The notes under the pieces are model-generated. The model did not search any database and was not told the DNA's origin. It saw only the letters and a program-made list of their open reading frames with translations. Positions 53,773 to 64,000 of a stretch of 64,000 nucleotides of DNA are shown piece by piece. The stretch lies in the NCBI RefSeq assembly GCF_964656455.1, contig NC_135724.1, forward strand, positions 11,369,414 to 11,433,413, in the 5' to 3' direction. How positions within the stretch are numbered: position 1 is the stretch's first letter; each line of letters opens with the position of its first letter. The translations under genes were made by a program, and so were the position numbers. This stretch comes from Halichoerus grypus (lineage: Eukaryota > Chordata > Mammalia > Carnivora > Phocidae).

Positions 53773-53948
53773 TATTTATTTATTTGAGAGAGAGAGAATG
53801 AGAGAGAACACATGAGAGGGGGGAGGGTCAGAGGGAGAAGCAGACTCCCTGCCGAGCAGGGAGCCCGATGCGGGACTCGATCCAGGGACTCCAGGATCAT
53901 GACCTGAGCCGAAGGCAGTCGCTTAACCAACTGAGCCACCCAGGCGCC
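53745..53948 (-). mobile_element. Can-SINE, young-looking
   Basis: Antisense copy almost identical to 9032-9229 across the body (GGGGGGAGGGTCAGAGGG, GACTCGATCCAGGGACTCCAGG). Perfect 17-bp target duplication CTCAATTTAGTGTCTTT (53728-53744 and 53949-53965). Confidence 0.98.
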
Positions 53949-53999
53949 CTCAATTTAGTGTCTTTAAGCTCTACTGAAATACATGGCATACAAAATATA

Positions 54000-54240
54000 T
54001 AATTGCTCCAGCATTCATGGAACCTATAGTCTTGTGTGAGAGACATACATTAATAAAACTAGTATCACAATTATGAATGTATTACATATGACTTACATTT
54101 GAGATAAGTGCTCTGAAGGGAAGCAATAGCCTCTTCTAAGAGTGTATAACAAAGACACATGCCGTATACTGATGTTTTGGGGATCTTTCCTGAGAAAACA
54201 GCTTTTAAGTTAGTGTTGAAGTTATGGATGACCAGATTTC
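54000..54240 (-). mobile_element. L2 LINE 3' part, antisense
   Basis: TTCATGGAACCTATAGTCTTGTGTGAGAGACATACATTAATAAAAC, AGATAAGTGCTCTGAAGGGAAG and ATCTTTCCTGAGAAAACAGC parallel antisense L2 with the usual spacing. Confidence 0.6.
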
Positions 54241-54423
54241 CTAGGAGATACATAGGATGAGAAGACAGAAACATAGGACTGAACATTGAGGAACTCTAGG
54301 ACATCATTTCCCTTAGAAAACAAAGAAGGGGAAGACAGGTAGGTAGAAAATAAGAGAATCAATCCATGGAAGTCAAGGGAAGAATTATCTTCTACAAATT
54401 CTCCTTCTGTGAGTTGTCCACTA

Positions 54424-54650
54424 GAACAGTGGCTCTCAACATGCGGGTGGGGGTACTGATTTTGCCCTGAGAGAAACTTGGACATATCTGGAAACATTTT
54501 TAGTTGTCACAGCAGGGGAGGGTGCCATTAGCATCTGGTGGGAAAAGACTAGAGATGCTGCTAAACGTTTTACAATACAGAGGAAAGGCCCCATAAAGAA
54601 TAGTGGTCTACCCCAAATGGCAGTGGTGGTAAGGATGAGAAACTGAGCAT
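54424..54650 (+). mobile_element. MER5A DNA transposon (hAT-Charlie type)
   Basis: CAGTGGCTCTCAACATGCGGG, TACTGATTTTGCCCTGAGAG, ACATTTTTAGTTGTCACAGC, GTGCCATTAGCATCTGGTGGG, ATGCTGCTAAACGTTTTACAATAC, AGGCCCCATAAAGAATAG and GATGAGAAACTG follow the full MER5A consensus end to end. Non-autonomous and inert. Confidence 0.95.
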
Positions 54651-55012
54651 TAGTGTGAGCTCAAAGAAGATAAAGTAGCCACAGGCTGACTGAGGTGAAA
54701 GGAAGCCCCAGGTAAGGAAAGGAGAGCTAAAGGCCAGAATAAGAGCTGCCATTGATTATAGCACGTATAGAGGGCCACCATGGCAGATGGAAGCTGAGGC
54801 TTAATGCCTTAGCATACCTCTGGCAAGGACAAAGATACACAGCTGCTAAGAAATTCAGGAAATATGAGCCATATTTGAAATTTGAATGAGAAGAGTCAGC
54901 TTGTTGGACTTGGCATTCATGATTTGATATTTCTGCATTTTCTTGTTGACTTTCTAGGAAATTCTAGGAATCGTTGGACCTATTCATTTACTCCTATTGA
55001 GTTTATCAAATT
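54651..55012. other. Unique sequence, no gene seen
   Basis: Short direct repeat CTAGGAAATTCTAGGAATCG at 54954-54973; otherwise nothing is recognised. Confidence 0.45.
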
Positions 55013-55031
55013 AAAATAAATTACAAAGATA

Positions 55032-55271
55032 GGGGTGGCTCAGTCGGTTAAGCGTCTGCCTTCAGCTTGAGCCATGATCCCAGGGTCCTAGGATGGAGCC
55101 CTGCATCAGGCTCCCTGCTCAGCGGGGAGTCAGCTCCTCCCTCTGCCTCTGCCCCTCCCCAGGCTCTCGCTCACTCTCTCTCTCAAATAAATAAAAAATA
55201 TTAAAATAAAATAAAATATTAATAAATAATAATGAATAATAAATAATAAATAATAAAATAAAAATATTAAA
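55032..55271 (+). mobile_element. Can-SINE, 5'-truncated, expanded tail
   Basis: Begins at GGGGTGGCTCAGTCGGTTAAG, lacking the CGCCTG of the head. The tail is an irregular AATAAT/AAAAT expansion of about 90 bp (55183-55271). Perfect 19-bp target duplication AAAATAAATTACAAAGATA (55013-55031 and 55272-55290). Confidence 0.97.
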
Positions 55272-55369
55272 AAAATAAATTACAAAGATAAGTTGGTGTT
55301 AAAAGCCTTGAAACTCCAGAACAAAACTAACTTGATTCTAGAATGAGAAAATATTCACAATTATGTGTT

Positions 55370-57660
55370 TATTTGGTTCATTGATTAAATACATACGAAG
55401 CCCATCTTATGTACTAGGTGTTTTAGGTCATGAGGCTTCAACAATCAGCAATATTGACAATGGCCTTTTTCTCCTGAAGCATAAATTCCATTTGGGAAGA
55501 AAGAAACAGGAAAAAAGTAAATTGATAAATGAGATAATATCAGATAAGGACAAGTCAATGAAATCAAGTAGGACAAAGGCAGTCCCTGATTACCTTAGCT
55601 TATGTCGCTTTTCATGTACTTCTTAAACATTTACCTGATTTGATTGGCATTTGACCTAAGATGGCTGAACTGAGAAAGATCTGGCCATGGGATTCTCTAA
55701 AGGTAGAGTGTTCCTAATTTGTTTAGAACAGGAAACAGAAAGAAGACCAAAGTGGTTTGATTATATTTGGGAGACAGGGCAGTTTTAGTTGTAAAAGAAA
55801 AGACCATGAAAGGCTTGTAAGCCATGATAAAGATATGGAATTTAATTCTGAATGCTTAAGAGATCATAGGAAAGTTTTATGTAGTGAAGTTATATGATCT
55901 GATGTACATTAGAAGGCCATTCTGGCTACTGTATAGAAAGAGTAAAGTTTGAATGACTGGACTAGGGTACTGATAGTATAGATGGAGAAAAGTGGGAAAA
56001 GTTCATGTCTGCCTTGGAGATGAAGTTGGCAGACCGTGCTATTGAGTATAAGGAAAAGAGATGTGTATAAGGATTATGTCTAGGTTTTACCATTGTTGCT
56101 GGTAATGATATTTTTTAATAAATTTTAATAACATTTGGTTTTATAAATTTTAATACAATTTTATTATATAAATTTTAGTATATTTAATATATTTATAAAA
56201 TATATTTTATATAAAATTTTAAATAAATTTTATACAAAATAAAAGTAATGAATGATGGGTAGATAGTACAATTGCTGATTACTAATATGAGAAAGACTGG
56301 AAAGAAAAAGATTTGGGGAAAAATGAGTCATATTTTGGTAAGCTAGGTTGTAGTTGCTTTTATCAAGTAGCTACTGCACCATATGTATCTGGTTTCCTGG
56401 GAATTTTCAGTGATCAAACTATTGATTTCATAGTGAATGACCTGTAGATGGTATATAATATCTTGAGATTAAATAAGATCTCCAAAGGAGATCTCTCCCA
56501 GAGAAAGTATGAGAGGCCAAAACCTGATCCCTGGATTATTCCAGCATTAAAAGTCAGATTAAAGCAGCTAGCCCAGGAGACCTGCAAGGAGCAGTGACTG
56601 AGATAGGAGGAGAATCATGACAGAGTGGCACATGGAAGCAAAGAGAAGAAAGTATGTCCAGGCAGGAAAGTTCTCGGGGAGGAGGGCTGCTGTGGGTTTG
56701 ACTTCCCCAGGAAGGGAAGTGGAGGTGGAATTTGGGAAAAGGCAGGTTAAGGATCTTCCAGACAAGACTTGTTACTATGAACTCATAGAGACTACTCCAG
56801 CCTAGAGGGGATTGAAGAGACAAAAAGAAGAAGTCTGGTCAACAAATATAGGTAGCTTGTGAGCAGTTTTGCTATAAAGGATAACAAAGAAATGGAATGG
56901 GAGCTGGAGTGAAATCTAAAAATGAGATGTTTTTATAATATTAAGATTATATACACACATATGTATTTGCAATATAGTGCAATGGTTACTTGATACCTTC
57001 ATTTGGGTATTTAAATAAGCAGCTAAAACCCAGCATGCCAAAATATGACTCTCTCATTTTCCTCCCTAGATATGTTTCTCAGCAGTCTTTCACATCAGTT
57101 ATCTTAGTAAATGACCTATCATCCACTAGCTTTCAACCTCTTTTAAATTGTAGATTAGAACATGTTTTATGATTTTATTTTTATATGCTCCCTCTTTTTA
57201 TATGTTTTATTTTTCACCTTGAAGCAGCATTTAGTTGAAACTCCTCTGGAGAAATTATATGTTCGATGGATTGGAAAGTTTTTCTGGAGTTCTAGAGTGC
57301 TATGGTGTTGAAGTGAAAGTAACTGAGTTTGTGAAGATGGGGTGATATCTTTGATTTTAGGGTGAAACTATTGGTCATGTAAAGACCTATGCCATGCTCA
57401 TGCAAGTAGGTTGTTGAAGGAGGTAAAGAAAATATTCAAGGAGGAAAAGGAAGTATGAAGCATGTTAATGGATCATACTTGTGATGTTAAAGTTATCAGG
57501 AATGATCCCAGAAGTAGTAGAAAGGAATCCAGTCATTTAATCCATGAAGAGAAATAACTAGTTGATTTGGTAGCTAAAAGTAATAAATAAAAGTAGCAAA
57601 TGGTGTAATCTAAGGTCACAGGCTTTAAAAAAACATTCAGTGTTTGGAGAATGGAAGATA
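55370..57660 (-). mobile_element. Long L2-type LINE, antisense, decayed
   Basis: Left end is L2 3' tail (GAAGCCCATCTTATGTACTAGGTG). Further right are GCTTGTAAGCCATGATAAAG, AGAAGGCCATTCTGGCTACTG and then the antisense ORF region (GAGTGGCACATGGAAGC, GTTTTGCTATAAAGGATAAC..., GAAATGGAATGGGAGCTGGAG, TGATGTTAAAGTTATCAGGAATGATCCCAG), in the order expected for the reverse complement of the L2 reverse-transcriptase part. An AT-rich patch lies at 56105-56235 and unmatched sequence at 56950-57240. No intact frame. Confidence 0.6.
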
Positions 57661-59780
57661 AATGTTTAGGGGGCATATGTTAATTCATATTTAATACTTC
57701 TGATTATTGTTCAATTTGTCAGTATTGATACAGAATTAAAATTCTCATTCATGTATCCCATCAAGTAAGTATTTTCAATAAACATTGACAGGAAAATTTT
57801 GAGAGTTACATCACTCTGAGAAGCTTAGTTAGAAGTTTTTATTTTTAATTTTTTAAAGAGAGAAGATACTTTAATTCTTTGGTAAAAGTATTATTTTGGG
57901 GTTCAAGGCTATAAAATCTTCTATAGTAGAAATGATTTTATCATCATTGGAACAAATGAATTGCTAGCATACTGAGGTTTGAACTACCTCGAATTGTTCT
58001 GGAAATTTATCTCTAAGGCTAAATAGTGTGGCACCATAATTATTGAGTTTAGATGAGGGAAAGGCAACAAGGACACCCTTGAATAAATGAAATGTCAAAG
58101 CAGGGTTGAAGGCAATAGTCATGCCTAGCATGGAGGAAATCCTTAATGACACTTTTTACAGAGTTCAAAAAAATCATTGCAATTCCCTTTAACTGACAAG
58201 AAGAAGAGTAATCTGTCAGCTAGAACACTTAAGGCTAGCCAACTAAATTGGTTTGAGGCATCCTGAAGGAAACCAAATCTAATCTAATCAATAACACTGA
58301 CACACCAAAGAGATGTACGTAGAAACAATTTTAAAAACAAGGGATAATATAAATTTTAAAATGTATAATAATTTTTCTTTTTAAGTTCCTGATAATAAAT
58401 AAAATTTAAAGTAATATTTGTATACATTCATGTTCCTTTTAATTTTAGCAAGTAAATTATTTTGTTGGTGGTGATCCTTTTGAGGGATAAATGACTTAAT
58501 GTGTATATGTGTGTATTCCTCAACACACACACAAATGTGCACACACACACTACTATATGACATAAAATTTTACCCTAATAAACAACAGTATGGCTTTTTT
58601 CCCCTTGGTATTTTTGAATCTCAGTTAAAAACATTGGCTAATCAGAACCTCAGTAAGTACTAAGCATGGAAAATTCTTATCTCTTACTGACTCAGCTGTC
58701 TTTCAGCTTCCTTTATCTCAAACTTATAAATGTCTCTAATTGGGCTATTTGCCCAACATTTTCTCATTTCAATATTATGATTGACCTTGAAGAAATTGTT
58801 CTGGGATTCCACCCATACTAGTAATTATAGCTCCATTATGCCCCTTACTTAACTCAGGAGATGTTTAGACTTTGATCAATGTATTCATTGCACTTATTGA
58901 TTGATAATTATAATGCATTACTTGCCGACTTTCCTGCCTCCCTCATTAATTGTCTTGCCACAGTCCAGAAATATAGTTGCGAGACCCTTAGCATGCATTT
59001 TGCCAGAACTTATCACTCTATTTTTACATTTACTCTGTGTTTAATTGTTCACTTCCACTATTAAATCCTCAGCATATTATTTATTGTAGCTTCCTGGCCC
59101 TATTGCTATGGATCCAAGTAGCCTTCACCACTCTTACGTCCCCTTTGCCCACTGCTTGGTGTGCTCTTACAAACTTAAAATTTCCAGACTGTTACAAAGA
59201 GCCCAAAGAGACCTGGTCCTTAATTACTCTAGGATCTATAAAGAATTTATTTGTATACTTTATATTTTAAAGGGTAAACTGGAACCTTAAATATATTGAA
59301 GTTTGTGAATATTACTATTTTCCCTTGAGTCAAGGGCAGTTAAGTATACTACCCCCTCTTCGTCTAACAATGTAATTTGGGAAGGTGGTAGGAAACAGGA
59401 CTTCCATCGGTGTACAAATATATTTAAAGCTACGTCTTTGGGCAAGGAAACTGGGCACATAACATACTGTTTGTGTTCAGTCATTTTATGTCACCACTTA
59501 AACTACACTAAATGATGGTCCGGGTCAAGATAGCACGTTATATGCATTTGTGAGAAAAAATACTAATAGTCATCTGTGTATTCCTTCTACCCAATGGGTC
59601 ATCCTTAAAACTTTTTGTAGACATTTCAAATCATGCTTTTTCCAAGTGATGCGTGTGTTTAATGTCTGATATTTTTCTCATCTATCCATTTAGTCATATT
59701 ACTTAATATATTTATTGTTCACACATCCCCCAGACCATTGCAAGCAGTTAGGGGCTTCCTATGAACTCCCTAATAAACGT
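57661..59780. other. Mostly unique sequence, no gene seen
   Basis: A (CA)/(GT) patch lies at 58499-58552. 58850-59290 has L2-like CT-rich wording but no firm match. Short frames at 57964-58152, 58879-59064, 59037-59290 and 59287-59484 are unrecognised. Confidence 0.45.
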
Positions 59781-59920
59781 TCTTCATTCTTCATAGTTCC
59801 CACCTCTTCACATATTTATGTAACTATTTACTTGTTTGACTCCAGGTTCCAACTTGGCCACTAGATTTTAGATCTATTTCCAGCACTTAGCATATGGAAG
59901 GTTTCAATATATGTTTATCC
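59781..59920 (+). mobile_element. Possible L2 LINE 3' end
   Basis: GGCCACTAGATTTTAGATCTATTTCCAGCACTTAGCATATGGAAGG parallels the L2 CCCACTAGA...CCCAGCACCTAGCACAGTG order. Weak. Confidence 0.4.
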
Positions 59921-60222
59921 ATCTATCTATGTAAAGATGACAAGGAAAAGGAAAAAGTTGATACAAATGAATGGTGTACTCTTCTCTTATAAACGGCATA
60001 TGCACCAAGGGACACATACATCAAAAACTGAAGAATAGCTATAGCCATAATGAGTATGGACAAAGGCAATTATTACTTTTATTTGGTAAAAATGTTTCTT
60101 TAACCCATCTACAAGGCTGCATTATTCTCTGATCTTACTACCTGATTTTAATATTTTTCTTAATTGTAGGTGATCATTCCAATATTTAACTACTTTGCTG
60201 CCTAAAGAACTAGCATTTTTTT

Positions 60223-60391
60223 TAAGATTTTATTTATTTGTCAGGGGGGCAGAAGCAGGGGAAGCGGCAGGCAGAGGGGGAAGCAGGTTCCCCACTGGGC
60301 AAGGAGCTGGATGTGGGACTCGATCCCAGGACCCTGGGATCATGACCTGAGCTGAATGAAGGCTTAACCGACTGAGCCACCCAGGTGTCCC
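60223..60391 (-). mobile_element. Can-SINE
   Basis: Antisense copy with a shortened middle (GACCTGAGCTGAATGAAGGC). Target duplication AAGAACTAGCATTTTTTT (from 60205) / AAGAACTAGTATTTTTTT (from 60392), one mismatch. Confidence 0.95.
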
Positions 60392-60409
60392 AAGAACTAG
60401 TATTTTTTT

Positions 60410-62274
60410 TTTTTAATTTTCCATATGCTTTCTTGTTTTTCTTTCAGTGTTTTCAAATGAGCTTTCAAGAGCACATTTTTAGCCTCAGTATTGGCTTTTC
60501 GTATTGCCAACATCCCAATTGGACTTTTAAAATGAGATTAGTAGATAGATAAAGTGAGTAAAGATAAATCTTAAAAAACTAAAACACTACCTGAGTGATA
60601 CCAATTTTGTTTCTTTCTTATGAATTTTATCTATTTTACCTTTCTATTTTATCTATTTTTATCCTAAAAATAAAGATGAAAAACATTCTATAAATAGGAA
60701 CAAGCGATTATTTCATATAGAACAAAAAGTGATTCACCTAGAAATACTATTTTTACAATTAAAAATAAAGAGTATTCTATAATATTTTAAATCATGATAC
60801 ATTAAACATGAAAAAATTCACACAATTTTTTCCTGTATTGTATAGAAATATATTTTTTTAAACTTATTTGTAGAATCAGAGAACTGGATTGTTATAAAAC
60901 AGATAGGCTTTTTTGAGTGCCATTGAAATGATAGAGACAGTGTGTAAATAATGTGTAACAAATCTTTTGATTATCTCCAGTTACATCACAAAGTATCACT
61001 CCCTGTCAAATACCTCAGTTTCTCACAGCTCCAAACAGCTTGGGGAATAAATCCCATCTACCATGATCTAATGCAGCCTTTTTATCCTTAGCCACTTGGA
61101 AGGAGGGTACATTGTTTTTATACAAAACCACCGAATATTTGGATATTGAGAGGTGGGGAGGAAAGGAGAAAACAATGTTGAAGAAATTTAAATTTGTTTA
61201 AGAAAATAAGTTATTTAAAAATCTGTTCACACACATAATGTCACACACATCCCAAGGGCTGTTTGCTTATTCATGTGTATTTTCAGAGTTTATTTACAGT
61301 GTAGAAACAGCTACATTTTTACTGAGTGTGATCCAACTTAAATTAATAAGCCTCAAAATAATTCATGATTTACTAGAGAAAATTAAAGCAGTCCTTCAAG
61401 TGTACTTCCATTTGGACAACTGTTAATCTATACTATGTCAAAAACAATGTAGTATTTTACCCTGCTTTACTGCGCTATTTCACATCATCTGTAAAGATAT
61501 CTTTTATTTGAAGATTCTCAGATTAATCTCTGGATTGGCATAATGGCTACTATCCATTATTATCTGTAAGTTATTAGTAGCTAACAAGACTAAAATTTGA
61601 AAGAATTGAGAGTTGAAAGCTGATAAAAATAAGTCAATATTTCTACACAATAGTTGTTACACTTAACTTTTACCCAACGTGAGACCTCGTTTGGTTGTAA
61701 AATTTGCTTCATAATGGTAAGCTTACAATGAGAATCACCTGTTCCTACTCACAGACATCTTTGAACATATCATAGTATCTCTCATCCTCTTTCCAGGATA
61801 CATATGCTGCGTTAATATATGGCTGCAATCCTTCCATTAGTACTGTAATATATATTTTTTTAATTTTCTGCCTCAGCTACACAAATTAGATATTTGATTT
61901 ATTGGGTCATTCTGACAGATAGATTATTTATCATTACCCAATAAGATGAAAAATATCCAGTAAGCTTTTCTGAATCATGGAAAAATTTCAACCTTTGGTA
62001 ATAGTGTTAGAATTTCAAGCTTTGCTACTAATAAAAATGTGGTTGTATTTAACCCTATAAATTTTCTGTTGGTTTTCATTTTTTTTTTCTATTTCATTAT
62101 ATAAACTATATAAGATTAAAGAACACCTTATAAATAGAAAAAAATAGTTAATATCAGTCTTAGTATTTTGGAATGATGTTTCCTGATTCTGACTACTTAT
62201 ATGTTAACACATTTGCAATCACAGCGGAATGCATTTTTTCTTCTGCTGTGCTTAACAAACATACGCCTTATATA
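60410..62274. other. Unique AT-rich stretch, no gene seen
   Basis: No repeat recognised over 1.8 kb. The frame at 61238-61426 is short and unrecognised. Confidence 0.5.
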
Positions 62275-62654
62275 CGCCATGGTTGGCAGAATCTTGGCCC
62301 CCATGAAATTTGTCCTCTGATGTGTCTGTGAATATGTTATGATAACTGACAAAGACACTCTACAAATATAACTGTGGTTATTAATCAGTTGAGTTTAAGA
62401 TAAGGAGATTATCCTGGATATCCTGGTGGGCCCAATATAATCACATAAGCCCTTAAAAGCAGAAGAAAAAGTTGGAGATTTTTGAAGCAAGGGAAAGATT
62501 TGATGTGCTTGAAGGTAGAAGGGACCATGTACAAAGTGTGAGAGGGAAATACATTCTACCCAAAACCACTGTGCTCATAAGAGGATCCAGAGCCTTAGGT
62601 GAGAGCAACAACCTTGGGTAATTGATGTCTTGAGTTGAGCCAAGTGAGACCCTT
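62275..62654 (+). mobile_element. MaLR-like LTR, first section
   Basis: AGAATCTTGGCCCCCATGAAATTTGTC, TCTGTGAATATGTTATGATAACTGACAAAGACACT, AGATAAGGAGATTATCCTGGATATCCTGGTGGGCCCAATATAATCACATAAGCCCTTAAAAG follow an ERVL-MaLR-type LTR. It breaks at GAGACCCTT for an L1 and resumes at 62902. Confidence 0.7.
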
Positions 62655-62901
62655 TTTTTTTTTTTTTAATTTTATTATGTTATGTTAGTCACCATACAAT
62701 ACATCATTAGTTTTTGATGTGGTGATCCACAATCCATTGTTTTCATATAATACCCAGTGCTCCATGCAGTATGTGCCCTCCTTAATACCCATCACCTGGC
62801 TAACCAATCCCCCCTCCCCCCTCCCCTCTAAAACACTGTTTCTCAGAGTCCATAGTCTCTCATGGTTCATCTCTCCCTCCAATCCCCCACCCCCCCATCT
62901 G
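62655..62901 (-). mobile_element. 5'-truncated carnivore L1, antisense
   Basis: Oligo-T, TTATTATGTTATGTTAGTCA, TTTTTGATGTGGTGATCCAC, AATACCCAGTGCTCCATGCAG, AATACCCATCACCTGGCTAACC, CAGAGTCCATAGTCTCTCATGG. Short 7-bp target match GACCCTT (62648-62654 and 62902-62908). The frames at 62685-62943 lie in it. Confidence 0.93.
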
Positions 62902-63030
62902 ACCCTTAGCAGAGAATGTAGACACACCATGCTAGACTTCTAACAAACAGGAAATATGAGATTATAAGTGGCATTTTACACTACTAAATTTGTGGCGATT
63001 TGTTACTCAGCAATAAAAAACTAACACATA
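62902..63030 (+). mobile_element. MaLR-like LTR, second section
   Basis: Resumes with CCCTTAGCAGAGAATGTAGAC. It ends AAGTGGCATTTTACACTACTAAATTTGTGGCGATTTGTTACTCAGCAATAAAAAACTAACACATAG, the typical MaLR 3' end (CCACTAAGTTTGTGGTAATTTGTTACAGCAG). Confidence 0.75.
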
Positions 63031-63744
63031 GTTCTTGTTCTTAGTCTTCATTATTATTCAATATTCAGATTATTCCACTGATAAGTAATATGGACACTGG
63101 TGTTATAAGTAATGCCAAAAAAAGATAGGACATGGTTTGAACCTTTAAGAAATCTACCATATAGCCATAAAGGTAAATAGTCACAAAAGAAAAATTGAAA
63201 AATCTTTATTATTTGCCACAAATAGAAGTATTCAGGAAGAATTGCAGCAGCAGGATGAACTGTTTTGTTTGGAGTCCTGTAATCTAATTGACTCTCAAGA
63301 TTGTCTCATTAAGTCTATTTGCACTAACACAGTCTTGATTAAATGGCTGGAAATAAATAGAAACTGTAAATAGGATATTATTTTAGAGATGTTAAGGGAT
63401 CAGACTACCGGCATTATCTGGGCAGCATGACGTTACTCCACTAAAGATGGACAAACATAAAACAAGCTGCATATCTAAGATTTTCTGTAATCTCAACATG
63501 ACCAAAGGATCCTATATAAAGTAACAGGTGTTACTTTTGGATAAGGTCATTGTTAGGGGAAGCAATGCTGGGTGGCCTCACACAGCAGAATATCCATGTT
63601 GTAGGAAGGGGACAAGCCAAGACTTACTCCAAGATTCTAGGCCAGACTACTGAGGAAAAAGATACAATGAAAAGAAATGAAGTAGCTTTAAAAAGCCAGT
63701 TGCGCAGAAGAGGGAATATTAAAGGTTGATCAAAATAATGTCTA
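63031..63744. other. Unique sequence, no gene seen
   Basis: Nothing recognised. Confidence 0.45.
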
Positions 63745-64000
63745 AATTACGATATCTTCTGTTACAAGTAGTAGAAGTCATGACCCAGTCTACAGAATAT
63801 AAAAGTCCATCAGCTCACATAATAGCATGCAGGATTGGTAGATGGAGCATCTCAGTATTGTCATCTAGGACTCAAACTTGTTCCTTCTCTCTTTTTTCCT
63901 GTCCACAGCATCAGCCTTATTCTAAGATTAATTTCTCCTGGTGGTTTTAGGATCACTGTCCGCAAAATCCACACCAAAGTATTTCCCTGTTCACATCCTC
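63745..64000 (+). mobile_element. Old interspersed repeat, unnamed, cut by window end
   Basis: CTGTTACAAGTAGTAGAAGTCATGACCCAG, AAAAGTCCATCAGCTCACATAATAGC, AGCATCTCAGTATTGTCATCTAGGACTCAAAC and GTTCACATCCTC recall a mammal-wide repeat, apparently the family seen at 27841-28035. Name unknown; it continues past the window. Confidence 0.4.

Noticed and set aside
56554..56823. 89-codon minus-strand frame with Pro/Ser-rich translation
   Set aside because: It lies in the sense direction of the decayed L2 at 55370-57660, so it is a LINE remnant rather than a gene.

Overview
This is nuclear DNA from a carnivoran mammal, most likely a caniform of the arctoid branch (bear, seal or mustelid side). The evidence is about 30 tRNA-Lys-derived Can-SINE (SINEC) copies whose head reads GGGCGCCTGGGTGGCTCAG. 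These lack the dog-type GATCCCTGGGTGGCGCAG head. There are also short L1 insertions whose 3' tip, read antisense, is TTATTATGTTATGTTAATCA. Older mammal-wide repeats (L2, MIR, MER5A, MER20, MaLR and ERVL LTRs, L1M) make up much of the rest. The DNA is AT-rich.

I find no protein-coding gene, exon, RNA gene or CpG island that I can support. The longest open frames lie in (TTTC)n/(TTCC)n repeats, SINEs and LINE relics, or are no longer than chance allows. The window reads as intergenic sequence or a long intron. It holds no operon-like or pathway-like organisation, so there is no set of genes working together to describe.

Layout: 1-1880 decayed L1 carrying a SINE; 1.9-9.7 kb unique DNA with SINEs and one LTR-like repeat; 9.7-13.6 kb MER20, L1 and L2 pieces; 13.6-16.3 kb mostly unique; 16.6-18.8 kb L1, a MaLR LTR and MIR; 19.0-20.9 kb a decayed L2 with reverse-transcriptase relics; 20.9-23.2 kb an unclassified antisense repeat, SINEs and a large GAA/TTC tract; 24.4-26.4 kb an ERVL LTR and an antisense L1; 26.6-28.3 kb pyrimidine microsatellites; 29.4-33.4 kb L1 and MITE relics and a SINE cluster; 33.6-37.3 kb a four-level nest (L2, LTR, L1, SINE) ending in a 340-bp purine tract; 37.6-41.0 kb an antisense ERVL provirus relic; 41-46 kb mostly unique; 46.5-48.2 kb an L1M with endonuclease relics and an L2 piece; 48.2-50.2 kb unique with a perfect hairpin; 50.2-54.7 kb LTR-like, L1, SINE, MIR and MER5A; 55.3-57.7 kb a long antisense L2; 57.7-62.3 kb mostly unique; 62.3-63.0 kb a MaLR-like LTR split by an L1.

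The useful content is the insertion history. Many insertions keep readable target-site duplications (TSDs), which allow nesting, repeated use of one site, tail-only insertions and microsatellite birth from a SINE tail to be read directly. I found no previously undescribed functional system. Family names come from recognising consensus-like sequence by eye; no RepeatMasker or BLAST run was possible.
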